A stretch of 64,000 bases of DNA from contig NZ_AEVT01000076.1 of the NCBI RefSeq assembly GCF_000189275.1, forward strand, positions 1 through 64,000, in the 5' to 3' direction. The position numbers and the translations under genes are program-made. Positions 52,757 to 62,771 of the stretch are shown one piece after another (positions within the stretch are counted from its first letter, which is position 1; each line of letters opens with the position of its first letter). The notes under the pieces are model-generated. The model had not been told where the DNA came from. It saw nothing but the letters and a program-made list of their open reading frames with translations, and ran no database searches. Source of the DNA: Vibrio sinaloensis DSM 21326. GTDB taxonomy: Bacteria; Pseudomonadota; Gammaproteobacteria; Enterobacterales; Vibrionaceae.

Positions 52757-53695
52757 TTAGTTGGCATGCCCAAGCTGTATCTTTAAGTCATGCTGCTGTA
52801 GCAGTTTAAACTCATTCGAACCTGGACGAGTAAACACAACCACTCTCAACCCGTTCTCTCGAGCTTTGCGCAATTGCTGATTTAACTGAGCGATATCGTG
52901 AAAGGCATCCCTCTCTGCATCTCTCCTTACCAAATCGATGAAACCATGCGGACAATCATTACTGTATAGCACTAGCTCTGCTTCTTGCATCAGTCTAAGT
53001 GCTTTCATCGGGAGTAGCTCCACATCATCACCATAGTCTATCCAAGTCACGGTGCCGCTATCATCGACGTCATCGTGCAGTAATTTTTGGTAACACGCTT
53101 CGAGTTCATTCCGATTTGTTGCTTTATCTACGGCCGACAGAGCGAAGAAGTTCTCCCAAAACTTACGTCGCAAATCAACGCTTGGTAAGGCATTTTTTAT
53201 GTCTACCCTCTTCGAGGCACCAAATTCAGCAAGTAACGATAAGTTTTGTGGCAAGGCTGCCTCGAGCTTTTCCCGAATGTTGCGCACAAGGACAGGTGAT
53301 GCGCCTCCGCTTGATATCGCAAGTTGAATACGACCACGATTAATCATTGAGGGGGTAATGAAGTCACAGTAAGGTTGGTCATCGACTACATTAACCAATA
53401 TTCCAAGTGCTTTTGCATCATCATGAACCTGATGGTTCAACTTTGGGTTATCCGTGGTCGCCCACACTTGGATGTATTTATGGTTCAAGAGCTCTTTCGA
53501 ATAGAAATTTTGAACCCAATGACACTCTCCAGCATCGACAAGTTTTTGAAGGTAAGGCTCTATTTGAGGTGACACGATCGTCACCTCGGCACTCGCCCGA
53601 ACAAGTGACTCCACTTTACGGCATGCAACTTCACCACCACCGACAACAAGTACTGGTTTACATTTTAAATCGAGAAACAGTGGAAAATACTGCAT
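52757..53695 (-). CDS. Precorrin-2 dehydrogenase / sirohydrochlorin ferrochelatase with degenerate methyltransferase tail
   Basis: 312 residues from ATG 53695 (MQYFPLFLDLKCKPVLVVGG). The NAD site VLVVGGGEVACRKVESL and the CysG N-terminal domain (IQLAISSGGASPVLVRNIRE) are intact and occupy the first 215 residues. The last 95 look like the start of the CysG/CobA methyltransferase domain (MKALRLMQEAELVLYSND, DLVRRDAER), but the SAM-binding GxGPGD has become YGDDVE and the rest is missing. Makes siroheme for sulfite and nitrite reductases; the methyltransferase must be elsewhere. A remnant, not a working domain. Confidence 0.85.
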   Translation of the reverse strand: MQYFPLFLDLKCKPVLVVGGGEVACRKVESLVRASAEVTIVSPQIEPYLQKLVDAGECHWVQNFYSKELLNHKYIQVWATTDNPKLNHQVHDDAKALGILVNVVDDQPYCDFITPSMINRGRIQLAISSGGASPVLVRNIREKLEAALPQNLSLLAEFGASKRVDIKNALPSVDLRRKFWENFFALSAVDKATNRNELEACYQKLLHDDVDDSGTVTWIDYGDDVELLPMKALRLMQEAELVLYSNDCPHGFIDLVRRDAERDAFHDIAQLNQQLRKARENGLRVVVFTRPGSNEFKLLQQHDLKIQLGHAN

Positions 53696-54156
53696 TTCAT
53701 TCCTTGAATAATTCAACTAACTAACAATCTGATACTACCAAAGTTGGGGCAAAGACAGAAACACCCAAGGAGTGTTTGAATAATTAATCACCAAATTTAC
53801 CATTAATTACAGAATTATATTCCAGCCTAATTTTTGAACGCATTACGTTGCAACTATGTAAACATGACACTTTAGTCAGTAAGGCCTATTGCACCATTTT
53901 TGTGACCTCTTGCACTATTTACATTCGCTTAACATTTCGTCATTCTAATTACTGAAAGGCTTTGTGAGTTCAATCAAAAATCTTTTTAAATTAAACATTT
54001 GAGAATTCATCAATCCTTTCCTACGCTTATAAATGGTTGATTTATATGGAGCGAAAAATTCGCCAAAACAACCAATAACTAAAGAAACACAACATATTTT
54101 CATTCGTTGTATCAGGTGCTACCTGGTTTAACATGGATCATACAGGAAGGATACAA
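53696..54156. other. Promoter region of the amino-acid importer operon
   Basis: 460 bp between divergent genes, AT-rich. It holds a hairpin AAACAC / GTGTTT (near 53770-53788) and, at 53890, TGCACC followed by TGTGAC and another TTGCAC, reminiscent of NtrC half-sites but not a clean match. No sigma-54 promoter was found with certainty. Confidence 0.35.
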
Positions 54157-55185
54157 ATGGCAAATAAACTAACACTTCTTGCTTCAGTTGTAGCGGCATC
54201 TACTGCATTTATGGCTACGAGCGCTTCTGCTGCAGACAGCACACTGGATAAAGTAACTAAACAAGGCTTTTTGACTTGTGGTGTAAGTACTGGTCTGCCA
54301 GGTTTCTCTAACCCTAACTCAAAAGGTGAATGGGAAGGCATCGACGTTGAATACTGCCAAGCTTTAGCAGCAGCGGTATTAGGCGACAAAACAAAAGTTA
54401 AATATGTACCGTTAACGGCTAAAGAACGTTTCACTGCCCTTCAATCGGGTGAAATTGACGTTCTTTCGCGTAACACGACATGGACACTACACCGCGACAC
54501 GGCGCTTGGTTTGAACTTCGTTGGTGTTAACTACTACGATGGCCAAGGCTTTATGGTGAAGAAAGATCTTGGCCTGAAAAGCGCGACGGAACTAGATGGT
54601 GCATCAGTATGTGTGCAATCTGGTACAACGACAGAGCTTAACCTCGCTGACTACTTCCGTAACAGCGGTATGTCATACAAGCCAGTTGTATTCGATACAG
54701 CAGCTCAAACATCTAAGGGCTTCGATGCTGGCCGTTGTGACGTACTAACTACTGACCAATCCGGTCTATATGCTCTTCGTCTGAACCTTCAAGATCCAAG
54801 TTCAGCGCAAGTTCTGCCTGAAATCATTTCCAAAGAGCCATTAGGCCCTGTTGTTCGTCAAGGCGACGACCAGTGGTTTAACATTGCTAAATGGACTCTA
54901 AGCGCAATGATTAACGCAGAGGAATATGGTATCTCTTCGAAGAATGCGGATGAAATGCTGAAATCGAAAGATCCAAACATCAAACGTATTCTTGGTGTTG
55001 ATGGCCCTAAAGGTAAAGGTCTTGGAATCCGTGATGATTGGGGTTACCAAGTCATTAAACAGGTGGGTAACTACGGCGAAAGTTTTGAACGCACAGTAGG
55101 TACTGGCTCTCCCCTACAAATCTCTCGCGGTGTAAACGCACTATGGAATGCGGGTGGCTTCATGTACGCTCCGCCAATCCGTTAA
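54157..55185 (+). CDS. Polar amino-acid ABC transporter, substrate-binding protein (AapJ-like)
   Basis: 342 residues from ATG 54157 with GGAAGGA upstream. Signal peptide MANKLTLLASVVAASTAFMA to about residue 26. The mature protein begins TLDKVTKQGFLTCGVSTGLP, typical of family 3 binding proteins, and has GEWEGIDVEYCQALAAAV and LSRNTTWTLHRDTALGL. Catches a range of L-amino acids in the periplasm. First gene of a four-gene operon; a weak terminator behind it likely makes it more abundant than the membrane parts. Confidence 0.92.
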   Translation: MANKLTLLASVVAASTAFMATSASAADSTLDKVTKQGFLTCGVSTGLPGFSNPNSKGEWEGIDVEYCQALAAAVLGDKTKVKYVPLTAKERFTALQSGEIDVLSRNTTWTLHRDTALGLNFVGVNYYDGQGFMVKKDLGLKSATELDGASVCVQSGTTTELNLADYFRNSGMSYKPVVFDTAAQTSKGFDAGRCDVLTTDQSGLYALRLNLQDPSSAQVLPEIISKEPLGPVVRQGDDQWFNIAKWTLSAMINAEEYGISSKNADEMLKSKDPNIKRILGVDGPKGKGLGIRDDWGYQVIKQVGNYGESFERTVGTGSPLQISRGVNALWNAGGFMYAPPIR

Positions 55186-55205
55186 GCAACACATAACAAC
55201 AAAAT

Positions 55206-55223
55206 GGGCGGTTTAGGCCGCCC
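55206..55223 (+). terminator. Intra-operon attenuating terminator
   Basis: GGGCGG / CCGCCC stem, 6-nt loop and T-run between the binding protein and permease genes, which have no new promoter that I can see. Confidence 0.7.
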
Positions 55224-55256
55224 TTTTTACAAAAATGGATTTGAGGTTATAGCTGT

Positions 55257-56462
55257 ATGAAACCTACTAATACTGTTGCGTCAAAAACGGATAACCGGCC
55301 GTCTTCAGGCGCTAGCCTTATTTACAATCCCACCTTTCGATCAGTCGTATTCCAAGCTATTGCGATATGCGCACTGTTCTTTTTCTTTTATACCATTGTC
55401 AATAATGCACTCTCCAACTTAGAAGCTCGTGGTATCGCTACGGGTTTTGGTTTCCTTGATCAAGAAGCGGGCTTTGGGATTGGCCTAACACTGATTGAAT
55501 ACGATGAAACCTACTCTTACGGACGAACTTTCTTAGTCGGCCTCCTAAATACTGCCTTGGTATCGTTTCTAGGTATTATCCTAGCGACCGTCGTTGGCTT
55601 TGTTATGGGTATCGCTAGGCTGTCTAATAACTGGCTAGTCAGTCGACTTGCTGCCGTATACATTGAAATCTTCCGTAACGTTCCGCTGCTGCTGCAAATC
55701 TTCTTTTGGTATTTTGCAGTCCTTCAAGCGTTACCTTCAGCAAGACAGAGCCTTAGCTTAGGCGAAGCCATCTTCTTGAATGTACGCGGCCTTTACTTCC
55801 CGGCTCCAGTCTTTGAGGCAGGTTCGGGAGTCGTCATCGCAAGTTTAGTACTGGGTATTGTGGCTTCGGTGTTTGTCGGTGTCTGGGCACGTAACAAACA
55901 ACGTTTAACGGGTCAGCAAACACCAATGGGTCGAATCATTTTCGGTCTTGTTGTGGCTCTACCAGTCGTGGTTTATTTCGTGATGGGCTCACCTATTTCG
56001 GCAGAGTACCCAGAGCTAAAAGGCTTCAACTTCCGCGGGGGTGTTAGCATCATCCCAGAGCTTGCAGCACTGCTTCTTGCTCTGAGTATCTATACCGCAT
56101 CGTTCATCGCGGAGATTGTTCGTTCCGGTATTAACGCCGTGAGCCATGGACAAACAGAAGCGGCGATGTCATTAGGTCTTCCTAAGTCTCGTACGCTCAA
56201 GCTAGTTATCATTCCTCAAGCTCTGCGAATCATTATTCCTCCATTAACCAGCCAATATTTGAACCTGACAAAGAACTCGTCTCTTGCTATGGCAATCGGG
56301 TATCCAGATTTAGTTTCAGTTTTTGCTGGTACGACACTGAACCAGACCGGTCAAGCGATTGAAATCATCGCGATGACAATGGCCGTTTATCTGACGCTAA
56401 GTCTAGTCACTTCGGCATTGATGAACATATACAACCGTAAAGTTGCCTTGGTGGAGAGATAA
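55257..56462 (+). CDS. Amino-acid ABC transporter permease (AapQ-like)
   Basis: 401 residues, eight or so membrane helices. C-terminal EAA-type loop EAAMSLGLPKSRTLKLVIIP contacts the ATPase. The long N-terminal half with an extra periplasmic loop is typical of AapQ/BztB. Forms the channel with the following permease. Followed immediately by the next gene. Confidence 0.92.
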   Translation: MKPTNTVASKTDNRPSSGASLIYNPTFRSVVFQAIAICALFFFFYTIVNNALSNLEARGIATGFGFLDQEAGFGIGLTLIEYDETYSYGRTFLVGLLNTALVSFLGIILATVVGFVMGIARLSNNWLVSRLAAVYIEIFRNVPLLLQIFFWYFAVLQALPSARQSLSLGEAIFLNVRGLYFPAPVFEAGSGVVIASLVLGIVASVFVGVWARNKQRLTGQQTPMGRIIFGLVVALPVVVYFVMGSPISAEYPELKGFNFRGGVSIIPELAALLLALSIYTASFIAEIVRSGINAVSHGQTEAAMSLGLPKSRTLKLVIIPQALRIIIPPLTSQYLNLTKNSSLAMAIGYPDLVSVFAGTTLNQTGQAIEIIAMTMAVYLTLSLVTSALMNIYNRKVALVER

Positions 56463-56463
56463 T

Positions 56464-57561
56464 ATGAAAGAGCATCAGTTTTTGCCCGATCTTCCGCCTC
56501 CTGCAAATACAGTCGGTGTTGTGGGTTGGCTGCGAAAGAACTTATTTAATAGCCCAGTCAACTCAGTCGTAACCGTTATTCTTGCATACCTAGTCGGGAT
56601 GCTAATGTGGAATATCGTCGATTGGGGACTGTTGAAAGCAGACTGGGTAGGCACCACACGTGACGCTTGTTCTCGTGATGGCGCATGTTGGGTCTTTATC
56701 AGCGTGCGTTGGGAGCAGTTTATGTACGGCTTCTACCCGCAAGAAGAACTATGGCGCCCTCGCCTGTTTTACATCACACTTGCTATTTTTACCGTGCTGC
56801 TCGCTTACGAGAAAACGCCTAAAAGGCTGTGGATTTGGCTGTTCTTTGTTAACGTCTATCCGTTTATTATCGCAGGTTTGCTTTACGGTGGCGTATTTGG
56901 CTTAGAAGTGGTCGAGACCCACAAATGGGGCGGCCTATTGGTTACGCTCATTATCGCTCTTGTCGGTATCGTGGTGTCTTTACCAATAGGTGTAGCATTA
57001 GCACTGGGCCGCCGCTCTGAAATGCCAATTATACGTAGCATTTGTACGGTTTACATTGAAGTATGGCGCGGCGTACCTTTAATCACTGTACTGTTCATGG
57101 CCTCCGTTATGTTACCTCTGTTCCTGTCAGAAGGTTCGGAGACAGACAAACTTATTCGAGCCTTGATCGGTGTGGTTATGTTTAGTGCTGCGTACATGGC
57201 TGAAGTCGTGCGCGGTGGTTTACAGGCCATTCCGAAGGGACAGTATGAAGCGGCTGACGCACTAGGCTTAAGTTACTGGAAAAAAATGGGATTGATTATT
57301 CTGCCACAAGCATTAAAAATCACTATTCCATCTATTGTTAACACCTTCATTGGCCTATTTAAAGACACCAGTCTTGTGCTTATCATAGGCATGTTTGATG
57401 TCCTAGGTATAGGTCAAGCCGCGAACACAGACCCTGAGTGGTTAGGTTTCGCTACGGAAAGTTATGTATTTGTCGCGTTAGTGTTCTGGGTATTTTGTTT
57501 TGGCATGTCGAGATATTCGATCTGGCTAGAAAACAAACTTCACACCGGTCACAAACGATAG
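56464..57561 (+). CDS. Amino-acid ABC transporter permease (AapM-like)
   Basis: 365 residues from ATG 56464 behind GGAGAGATA. Membrane helices in two groups around a periplasmic loop with two Cys ([14 protein letters not shown]), and the EAA loop [20 protein letters not shown]. Partner of the AapQ-like permease. An earlier ATG at 56443 would overlap the previous gene and has no ribosome binding site. Confidence 0.92.
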   Translation: MKEHQFLPDLPPPANTVGVVGWLRKNLFNSPVNSVVTVILAYLVGMLMWNIVDWGLLKADWVGTTRDACSRDGACWVFISVRWEQFMYGFYPQEELWRPRLFYITLAIFTVLLAYEKTPKRLWIWLFFVNVYPFIIAGLLYGGVFGLEVVETHKWGGLLVTLIIALVGIVVSLPIGVALALGRRSEMPIIRSICTVYIEVWRGVPLITVLFMASVMLPLFLSEGSETDKLIRALIGVVMFSAAYMAEVVRGGLQAIPKGQYEAADALGLSYWKKMGLIILPQALKITIPSIVNTFIGLFKDTSLVLIIGMFDVLGIGQAANTDPEWLGFATESYVFVALVFWVFCFGMSRYSIWLENKLHTGHKR

Positions 57562-57580
57562 AAAAGCTCAAGGACGTATT

Positions 57581-58330
57581 ATGACGCAACAACAAGATTA
57601 CATGATCCAAATTAAGGATATGAACAAGTGGTACGGTGAGTTCCACGTACTAAAAAACATTAACCTAGATGTTAAGAAAGGTGAAAAGATCGTAATCTGT
57701 GGCCCCTCAGGCTCGGGTAAATCAACGATGATTCGCTGCATTAACCGTTTAGAAGAGCATCAGAAAGGTCAGATTATTGTATCTGGTAATGAGCTGACTG
57801 AAGATTTAAAAAACATCGAGGCCGTTCGTCGCGAAGTCGGTATGTGTTTTCAACACTTCAACCTCTTTCCTCACTTGACAGTGTTGGAGAACTGCACCTT
57901 GGCTCCAATTTGGGTTAAAAAAATGCCTAAAGAGGAAGCCGAGAAAATCGCGATGAAGTACCTTGAAAGGGTTAAGATTCCAGACCAAGCCGATAAGTTC
58001 CCCGGACAATTATCAGGTGGCCAGCAACAGCGTGTTGCCATTGCTCGCTCACTTTGTATGAGCCCGCAAGTCATGTTGTTTGATGAACCTACTTCGGCTC
58101 TTGACCCTGAAATGGTACGTGAAGTACTGGATGTAATGGTTGAGCTTGCCGAAGAAGGCATGACCATGCTTTGCGTGACACACGAAATGGGCTTTGCTAA
58201 AGAAGTCGCGGACCGCGTGATTTTCATGGATGCTGGTGAGATCATTGAAGAAAATAACCCAGTTGATTTCTTCGAAAACCCTCAGTCAGACCGTACTCAA
58301 AACTTCCTATCGCAAATTTTGAGTCATTAA
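57581..58330 (+). CDS. Amino-acid ABC transporter ATPase (AapP-like)
   Basis: 249 residues. Walker [10 protein letters not shown], signature [15 protein letters not shown], Walker [15 protein letters not shown] and switch His in [16 protein letters not shown]. Powers import by the two permeases above. Last gene of the operon, followed by a strong terminator. Confidence 0.95.
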   Translation: MTQQQDYMIQIKDMNKWYGEFHVLKNINLDVKKGEKIVICGPSGSGKSTMIRCINRLEEHQKGQIIVSGNELTEDLKNIEAVRREVGMCFQHFNLFPHLTVLENCTLAPIWVKKMPKEEAEKIAMKYLERVKIPDQADKFPGQLSGGQQQRVAIARSLCMSPQVMLFDEPTSALDPEMVREVLDVMVELAEEGMTMLCVTHEMGFAKEVADRVIFMDAGEIIEENNPVDFFENPQSDRTQNFLSQILSH

Positions 58331-58352
58331 TCACTTTTTTTAAATCCGTTTT

Positions 58353-58372
58353 AAGGCAGCTAAGGCTGCCTT
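58353..58372 (+). terminator. Terminator of the amino-acid importer operon
   Basis: AAGGCAGC / GCTGCCTT, 8-bp stem with 4-nt loop, then TTTT, 23 nt past the stop. Confidence 0.85.
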
Positions 58373-58526
58373 TTTTATTTATGTTATATTGTGTTACATC
58401 TTTGAAAATACTTAACACTCTAATTCTATTATTATTTTAATTACTACCTATATTTTCAGGGGTTGATCTTTTTCCTTTTCAACCTCATAAATGTAGTAAT
58501 AAACATAAAATCTTATGAGGAAGATC

Positions 58527-59189
58527 ATGAACAGTCCTATGTTTACCCGCACTTCAAGCCAAGAAAGTGCACTGCAAACCAACAAAGTACTGCGCAACAC
58601 ATACGCGCTGCTTTCTATGACACTACTGTGGTCAGCAATTGTCGCTGGTGTTGCGATGGTGATGAACCTTCCTCACCCAGGCTTGATCATCACATTAGTA
58701 GGTTTCTACGGTTTGCTGTTCTTAACTGAAAAAAACCGCAATAACGGAATGGGTCTCGTATTTACGTTCGCCTTGACTGGTTTTATGGGTTACACACTTG
58801 GCCCTATCCTAAATGCTTACGTTGGCGCAGGAATGGGTGACCTTATCGTTACCGCGTTAGGTGGCACTGCACTTTCATTCTTAGCAGCTTCAGCATACGC
58901 ACTAACCACTAAGCGCGACTTGTCTATGCTAGGTGGCCTGATGCTTTCTCTGTTTGTCGTGCTGATTGTTGGTATGATTGCTAGCTTCTTCATCCAGTCA
59001 ACCGTTCTTCACTTAGCATTAAGCAGCTTGTTCATCGTGTTCTCTACAATGGCTATTCTTATGACGACACAGGGTATTATCCGTGGCGGTGAGACTAACT
59101 ACATTTCAGCGACAGTGACGCTTTACGTATCTATCTACAACATCTTCATCAGCCTACTACAAATCCTAGGCATCATGAACGACGACTAA
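58527..59189 (+). CDS. yccA: Bax inhibitor-1 family inner-membrane protein YccA
   Basis: 220 residues from ATG 58527 (AGGAAGATC upstream). Seven membrane helices; TNKVLRNTYALLSMTL, LPHPGLIITLVGFYGLLFLT, GPILNAYVGAGMGD and GGETNYISATVTLYVSIYNI all follow E. coli YccA. YccA is a substrate and modulator of the FtsH protease. The order yccA-tusE-acyP/rlmI is conserved. Confidence 0.94.
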   Translation: MNSPMFTRTSSQESALQTNKVLRNTYALLSMTLLWSAIVAGVAMVMNLPHPGLIITLVGFYGLLFLTEKNRNNGMGLVFTFALTGFMGYTLGPILNAYVGAGMGDLIVTALGGTALSFLAASAYALTTKRDLSMLGGLMLSLFVVLIVGMIASFFIQSTVLHLALSSLFIVFSTMAILMTTQGIIRGGETNYISATVTLYVSIYNIFISLLQILGIMNDD

Positions 59190-59212
59190 TCGTAGATTAA
59201 AAAGACACTTCT

Positions 59213-59240
59213 AAGCCCGAAAGAGCAATCTTTCGGGCTT
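59213..59240 (+). terminator. yccA terminator
   Basis: Perfect 12-bp stem AAGCCCGAAAGA / TCTTTCGGGCTT with 4-nt loop and T-run, 24 nt after the stop. Confidence 0.9.
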
Positions 59241-59317
59241 TTTTGTCGCTACATATTGTTAAACCACTTAAGGCTACGCTACCCTATTCGATATCGTTGA
59301 TTTTAGGTTTATAAAAG

Positions 59318-59647
59318 ATGTTTGAATACAACGGCAAAACAATTGAAACCGATGCGCAAGGCTACTTGCTAGATTACAAGCAATGGGAAGAAGGGATGAT
59401 TACTATCCTAGCGCAGCAAGAAAACATAGAGCTAACTGATGCCCACCTTGAAGTGGTTCACTTTGTACGCGAGTTCTATGAGGAATTTAATACCTCTCCG
59501 GCAGTTCGTATGTTAGTGAAAGCCATGGAGAAAGCTCACGGGCCTGAAAAAGGAAACAGTAAGTATCTGTTTAAGCTTTTCAAGCAAGGACCTGCCAAAC
59601 AAGCCACAAAACTAGCAGGGCTGCCAAAACCCGCTAAATGTCTATAG
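59318..59647 (+). CDS. tusE: Sulfur-relay protein TusE
   Basis: 109 residues of the DsrC/TusE family. The C-terminal catalytic cysteine is the next-to-last residue (LPKPAKCL), and [14 protein letters not shown] and [13 protein letters not shown] are conserved. Passes persulfide sulfur from TusBCD to MnmA for 2-thiouridine in tRNA. Next to yccA as in E. coli. Confidence 0.95.
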   Translation: MFEYNGKTIETDAQGYLLDYKQWEEGMITILAQQENIELTDAHLEVVHFVREFYEEFNTSPAVRMLVKAMEKAHGPEKGNSKYLFKLFKQGPAKQATKLAGLPKPAKCL

Positions 59648-59648
59648 G

Positions 59649-59921
59649 CTAGAGAACTTTAAAGTCTTGAAAAGGCTTAAAAGAGAAAGGTTCCGAGATT
59701 ACAGACTCTACTCGAGACGTCTTGGGACCATGTTTAAGCCAAGCCGCCATTTTAGATATCCCCCCTTCTTCTCCGCAAACAACCACTTCAACATCTCCGT
59801 TGTTCAAGTTCTTTGCGTACCCAGTGAGATTCAGGCTCATACCTTTGTATGATGTGTGATAACGAAAACCAACGCCTTGCACAGTACCTGACACTGTGAA
59901 CTTCTCGCACTTTTGAACCAT
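59649..59921 (-). CDS. acyP: Acylphosphatase
   Basis: 90 residues from ATG 59921. The catalytic arginine lies in GTVQGVGFRYHTSYK and the asparagine in TGYAKNLNNGDVEVV. Hydrolyses acyl phosphates. Convergent with tusE, stop codons 1 nt apart, the usual arrangement (E. coli yccX). Confidence 0.93.
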   Translation of the reverse strand: MVQKCEKFTVSGTVQGVGFRYHTSYKGMSLNLTGYAKNLNNGDVEVVVCGEEGGISKMAAWLKHGPKTSRVESVISEPFSFKPFQDFKVL

Positions 59922-60016
59922 ATTTGATACCTCAATACGTTGTACAGTGATATATTTATCAAGTGTTTTATACAACCCTCTATGGAACAGTTAGGGTTTC
60001 TCACGGAATAATAATT

Positions 60017-61420
60017 ATGAAAGAAATACCATTTCGCTGGATTGACAAATATCTCATTCATCTAAAAATACAAGAGAAGTTTTATCTTCTCTTTTTGTTG
60101 CCAGTAGTGGCGTTAGTCATCTTGACGCTCGTTTTGGATAACGCAGCCGACAATATGATGCATCACCTTTATCAAGACGAACTTGCCTTAATGCGTAACC
60201 TTATTGAGGAAGGCAACCTAAGTCGAACTCAAGTAGCAAGCATCATTGCAACTTCTGACACTATTGCATTTGGCTCTGGGCCCGAGTCTATTTCGGTAAA
60301 CGATGGCGCGTTTAATTTGATCGCCACCCACAGTCAAAACCTTTGGACCACCTTATCAACTTTACACATCACCATTATTGCCGTCACACTATTCCTAATC
60401 GCAATGGGCGTGTATTACATAATGACCTTCATTGGTGGCGCCATGTTCACTATGAATAAAGCGTTAACCACTCTCTCAGATGGCGATCTTACGAGCCGCA
60501 TGAACTTCTTCAAAGTAAGAGACGAGTTTAGCGAAATTGCAATCACCATAGATAAAGTGGCAGAACGCGAGCAAAATATGGTGCTTTCTATTCAAGAATC
60601 GATTGCCCTCATGCAGCAGATAAGTTCAGATTTAAACCTATCTAATCAAAACACGGCAGAGATATCTGGCACGCAGCAAGAGCACTTAAATTCCTTAGCC
60701 AGTGCAACCGAGCAAATGGCGTCAACCATACGTGAAGTAGCAAACCTTGCTCACGATTCAAGTTCTCAAACAGAGAACGCTCGTTCTGTCGCACAGCAAG
60801 GGCAGCAAAAAGTGGGTCATACCCTGTCTTCTATTTCTCAATTATCTGGAGAAGTCCAATCAGCATCTGAAGCTGTTGCAGAACTGGATGCCAACGCGGC
60901 ACAAATTGACGAAGTGGTTACCACCATTAATGGTATTTCAGAGCAAACTAACCTATTGGCACTAAATGCTGCGATTGAAGCGGCGCGAGCGGGTGAGCAA
61001 GGTCGAGGTTTTGCAGTTGTTGCTGATGAAGTCCGCGCCTTGGCAGGTCGAACTCAACAAGCGACCGTCGAGATACAGAGCATGATTGAAGCGCTCCAGC
61101 GTAATAGTCAGTCTCTGACTAAGTTGATGGAAACCACCGTAGTCAACGCGAACGAAGGCCAAACTTTAATGTCAGAAGTAGATTCTGAGATTGCTTCTCT
61201 TGCAGACAAAAACCAATCTATTTCAGACAGCAGCATTCAAATTGCGACTGCAGCAGAGGAACAAGGTGTCGTTGCGGATAACATTGCAGCCAGTGTTGAG
61301 GAGATAAGAGTCCAATCAAACCAAGTGTGCGAAATGATCAATACGACAAACAATAATATTGATCAGCTTCGGCGTCAGAGTGATACGATGGAAACCTTAC
61401 TCACAGGCCTTAAAGCCTAA
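60017..61420 (+). CDS. Methyl-accepting chemotaxis protein
   Basis: 467 residues from ATG 60017. Two membrane helices (about 25-43 and 117-140) enclose a small periplasmic domain of about 75 residues, smaller than a four-helix or Cache sensor. A HAMP domain and long signalling coiled coil follow, with the hairpin tip [20 protein letters not shown]. No C-terminal CheR-binding pentapeptide. The short sensor suggests it senses through the membrane or a partner. Ligand unknown. Confidence 0.9.
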   Translation: MKEIPFRWIDKYLIHLKIQEKFYLLFLLPVVALVILTLVLDNAADNMMHHLYQDELALMRNLIEEGNLSRTQVASIIATSDTIAFGSGPESISVNDGAFNLIATHSQNLWTTLSTLHITIIAVTLFLIAMGVYYIMTFIGGAMFTMNKALTTLSDGDLTSRMNFFKVRDEFSEIAITIDKVAEREQNMVLSIQESIALMQQISSDLNLSNQNTAEISGTQQEHLNSLASATEQMASTIREVANLAHDSSSQTENARSVAQQGQQKVGHTLSSISQLSGEVQSASEAVAELDANAAQIDEVVTTINGISEQTNLLALNAAIEAARAGEQGRGFAVVADEVRALAGRTQQATVEIQSMIEALQRNSQSLTKLMETTVVNANEGQTLMSEVDSEIASLADKNQSISDSSIQIATAAEEQGVVADNIAASVEEIRVQSNQVCEMINTTNNNIDQLRRQSDTMETLLTGLKA

Positions 61421-61427
61421 CAAAATT

Positions 61428-61447
61428 GAGCCGCCACTTGGCGGCTC
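61428..61447 (+). terminator. Chemoreceptor gene terminator
   Basis: GAGCCGCC / GGCGGCTC, perfect 8-bp stem, 4-nt loop and T-run, 7 nt past the stop. Confidence 0.88.
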
Positions 61448-61518
61448 TTTTATTTGATTTTCCCCTACACTTCTCAGACAATACCTCTCCTTTCAAAACT
61501 ATCTATTTGAGTAAAAAC

Positions 61519-62712
61519 ATGACTCCAGCTATATACCTAGTAAAAGGCCGCGACAAAGCTCTTCGCCGTAAACACCCATGGGTATTTTCTCGTGGAATAA
61601 GTAAAGTTGAAGGAGAGCCTGAGCTTGGTCAAACAGTCGATGTCTTTGCTCACGACGGCAAGTGGCTAGCGAAAGCTGCATATTCCCCCCATTCTCAGAT
61701 TCGTGCTCGTGTCTGGTCTTTTGAAAAACAAAACATCGATAAACACTTTTTCGTGCAACGCATTCGAGATGCTCATTTACTTCGCCAAGACATAATCGAC
61801 AGAGATGGCCTGACTGGTTACCGCTTGATCGCTGCTGAGTCAGATGGTTTACCTGGCATAACGATCGACAAGTACCAAAACTATTTGGTATGTCAATTGC
61901 TCAGTGCTGGCGCTGAATTTCACAAAAAAACTCTTGTAGAGGCCTTGCTTGAAGCCTTCCCAGAATGTCATATATACGAGCGTTCAGACGTAGCAGTACG
62001 TAAAAAAGAGGGCCTGAAAGAAGTCACTGGAGTACTTCATGGGGAAGAGCCGCCGAAATCTGTAGTGATTGAAGAGAATGGTGTCAAAATCAGTGTAGAC
62101 ATCGTTGGCGGCCACAAAACAGGCTTTTACCTAGACCAAAGAGATAGTCGTCAACAAGCAATCAAATACGTTAAAAACAAGGAAGTGCTGAACTGTTTCT
62201 CTTACACCGGAGGTTTCGGTTTATACGCACTTAAAGGCGAAGCGAAACGCGTCATCAATGCCGATGTTTCTCAGCCGGCGCTTGATACCGCTAAATATAA
62301 CGCTGAGTTAAATGAATTCGATATATCAAAGAAACGCGCTGTTTTCCTGAACGCAGACGTGTTTAAGCTATTGCGCGAATACCGCGATCAGGGGACCAAA
62401 TTTGACGTCGTAATCATGGACCCGCCAAAGTTTGTCTCCAGCAAAAACAACTTAACGTCGGGCGCAAATGGCTATAAAGACATCAACATGCTGGCAATGC
62501 AAATTTTGAAACCAGGCGGAACCTTACTCACCTACTCTTGCTCAGGTCTCATGAGCTCAGATCTCTTCCAGAAAGTAATCGCTGATGCTGCGGTAGATTC
62601 AGGCCGACAGGTTAAGTTTATCGAACGCTTCGAACAAGCGGCTGACCACCCTACAGATAGCGCTTACCCAGAGGGCTTTTACCTCAAAGGTTTTGCTTGT
62701 AAGGTGCTATAA
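61519..62712 (+). CDS. rlmI: 23S rRNA m5C1962 methyltransferase RlmI
   Basis: 397 residues from ATG 61519 ([20 protein letters not shown]); E. coli RlmI has 396. N-terminal PUA domain, then EEA-type beta hairpin and a SAM domain with [15 protein letters not shown] and [15 protein letters not shown]. Located with acyP as in E. coli (yccW next to yccX). The longer frame to 61426 crosses the upstream terminator. Confidence 0.94.
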   Translation: MTPAIYLVKGRDKALRRKHPWVFSRGISKVEGEPELGQTVDVFAHDGKWLAKAAYSPHSQIRARVWSFEKQNIDKHFFVQRIRDAHLLRQDIIDRDGLTGYRLIAAESDGLPGITIDKYQNYLVCQLLSAGAEFHKKTLVEALLEAFPECHIYERSDVAVRKKEGLKEVTGVLHGEEPPKSVVIEENGVKISVDIVGGHKTGFYLDQRDSRQQAIKYVKNKEVLNCFSYTGGFGLYALKGEAKRVINADVSQPALDTAKYNAELNEFDISKKRAVFLNADVFKLLREYRDQGTKFDVVIMDPPKFVSSKNNLTSGANGYKDINMLAMQILKPGGTLLTYSCSGLMSSDLFQKVIADAAVDSGRQVKFIERFEQAADHPTDSAYPEGFYLKGFACKVL

Positions 62713-62745
62713 GCCTCTCCTATTTGGTGAATACTACGTATTAAA

Positions 62746-62765
62746 AAAGGGCCTTTCGGCCCTTT
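62746..62765. terminator. Bidirectional terminator rlmI / RTX adhesin
   Basis: AAAGGGCC / GGCCCTTT with 4-nt loop, A-run before and T-run after, between two convergent genes. Confidence 0.88.
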
Positions 62766-62771
62766 TTGTTT

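Noticed and set aside
53571-53590. GTGAC...GTCAC pair as a fourth matS site
   Set aside because: The spacing is six bases rather than three, so MatP would not recognise it.
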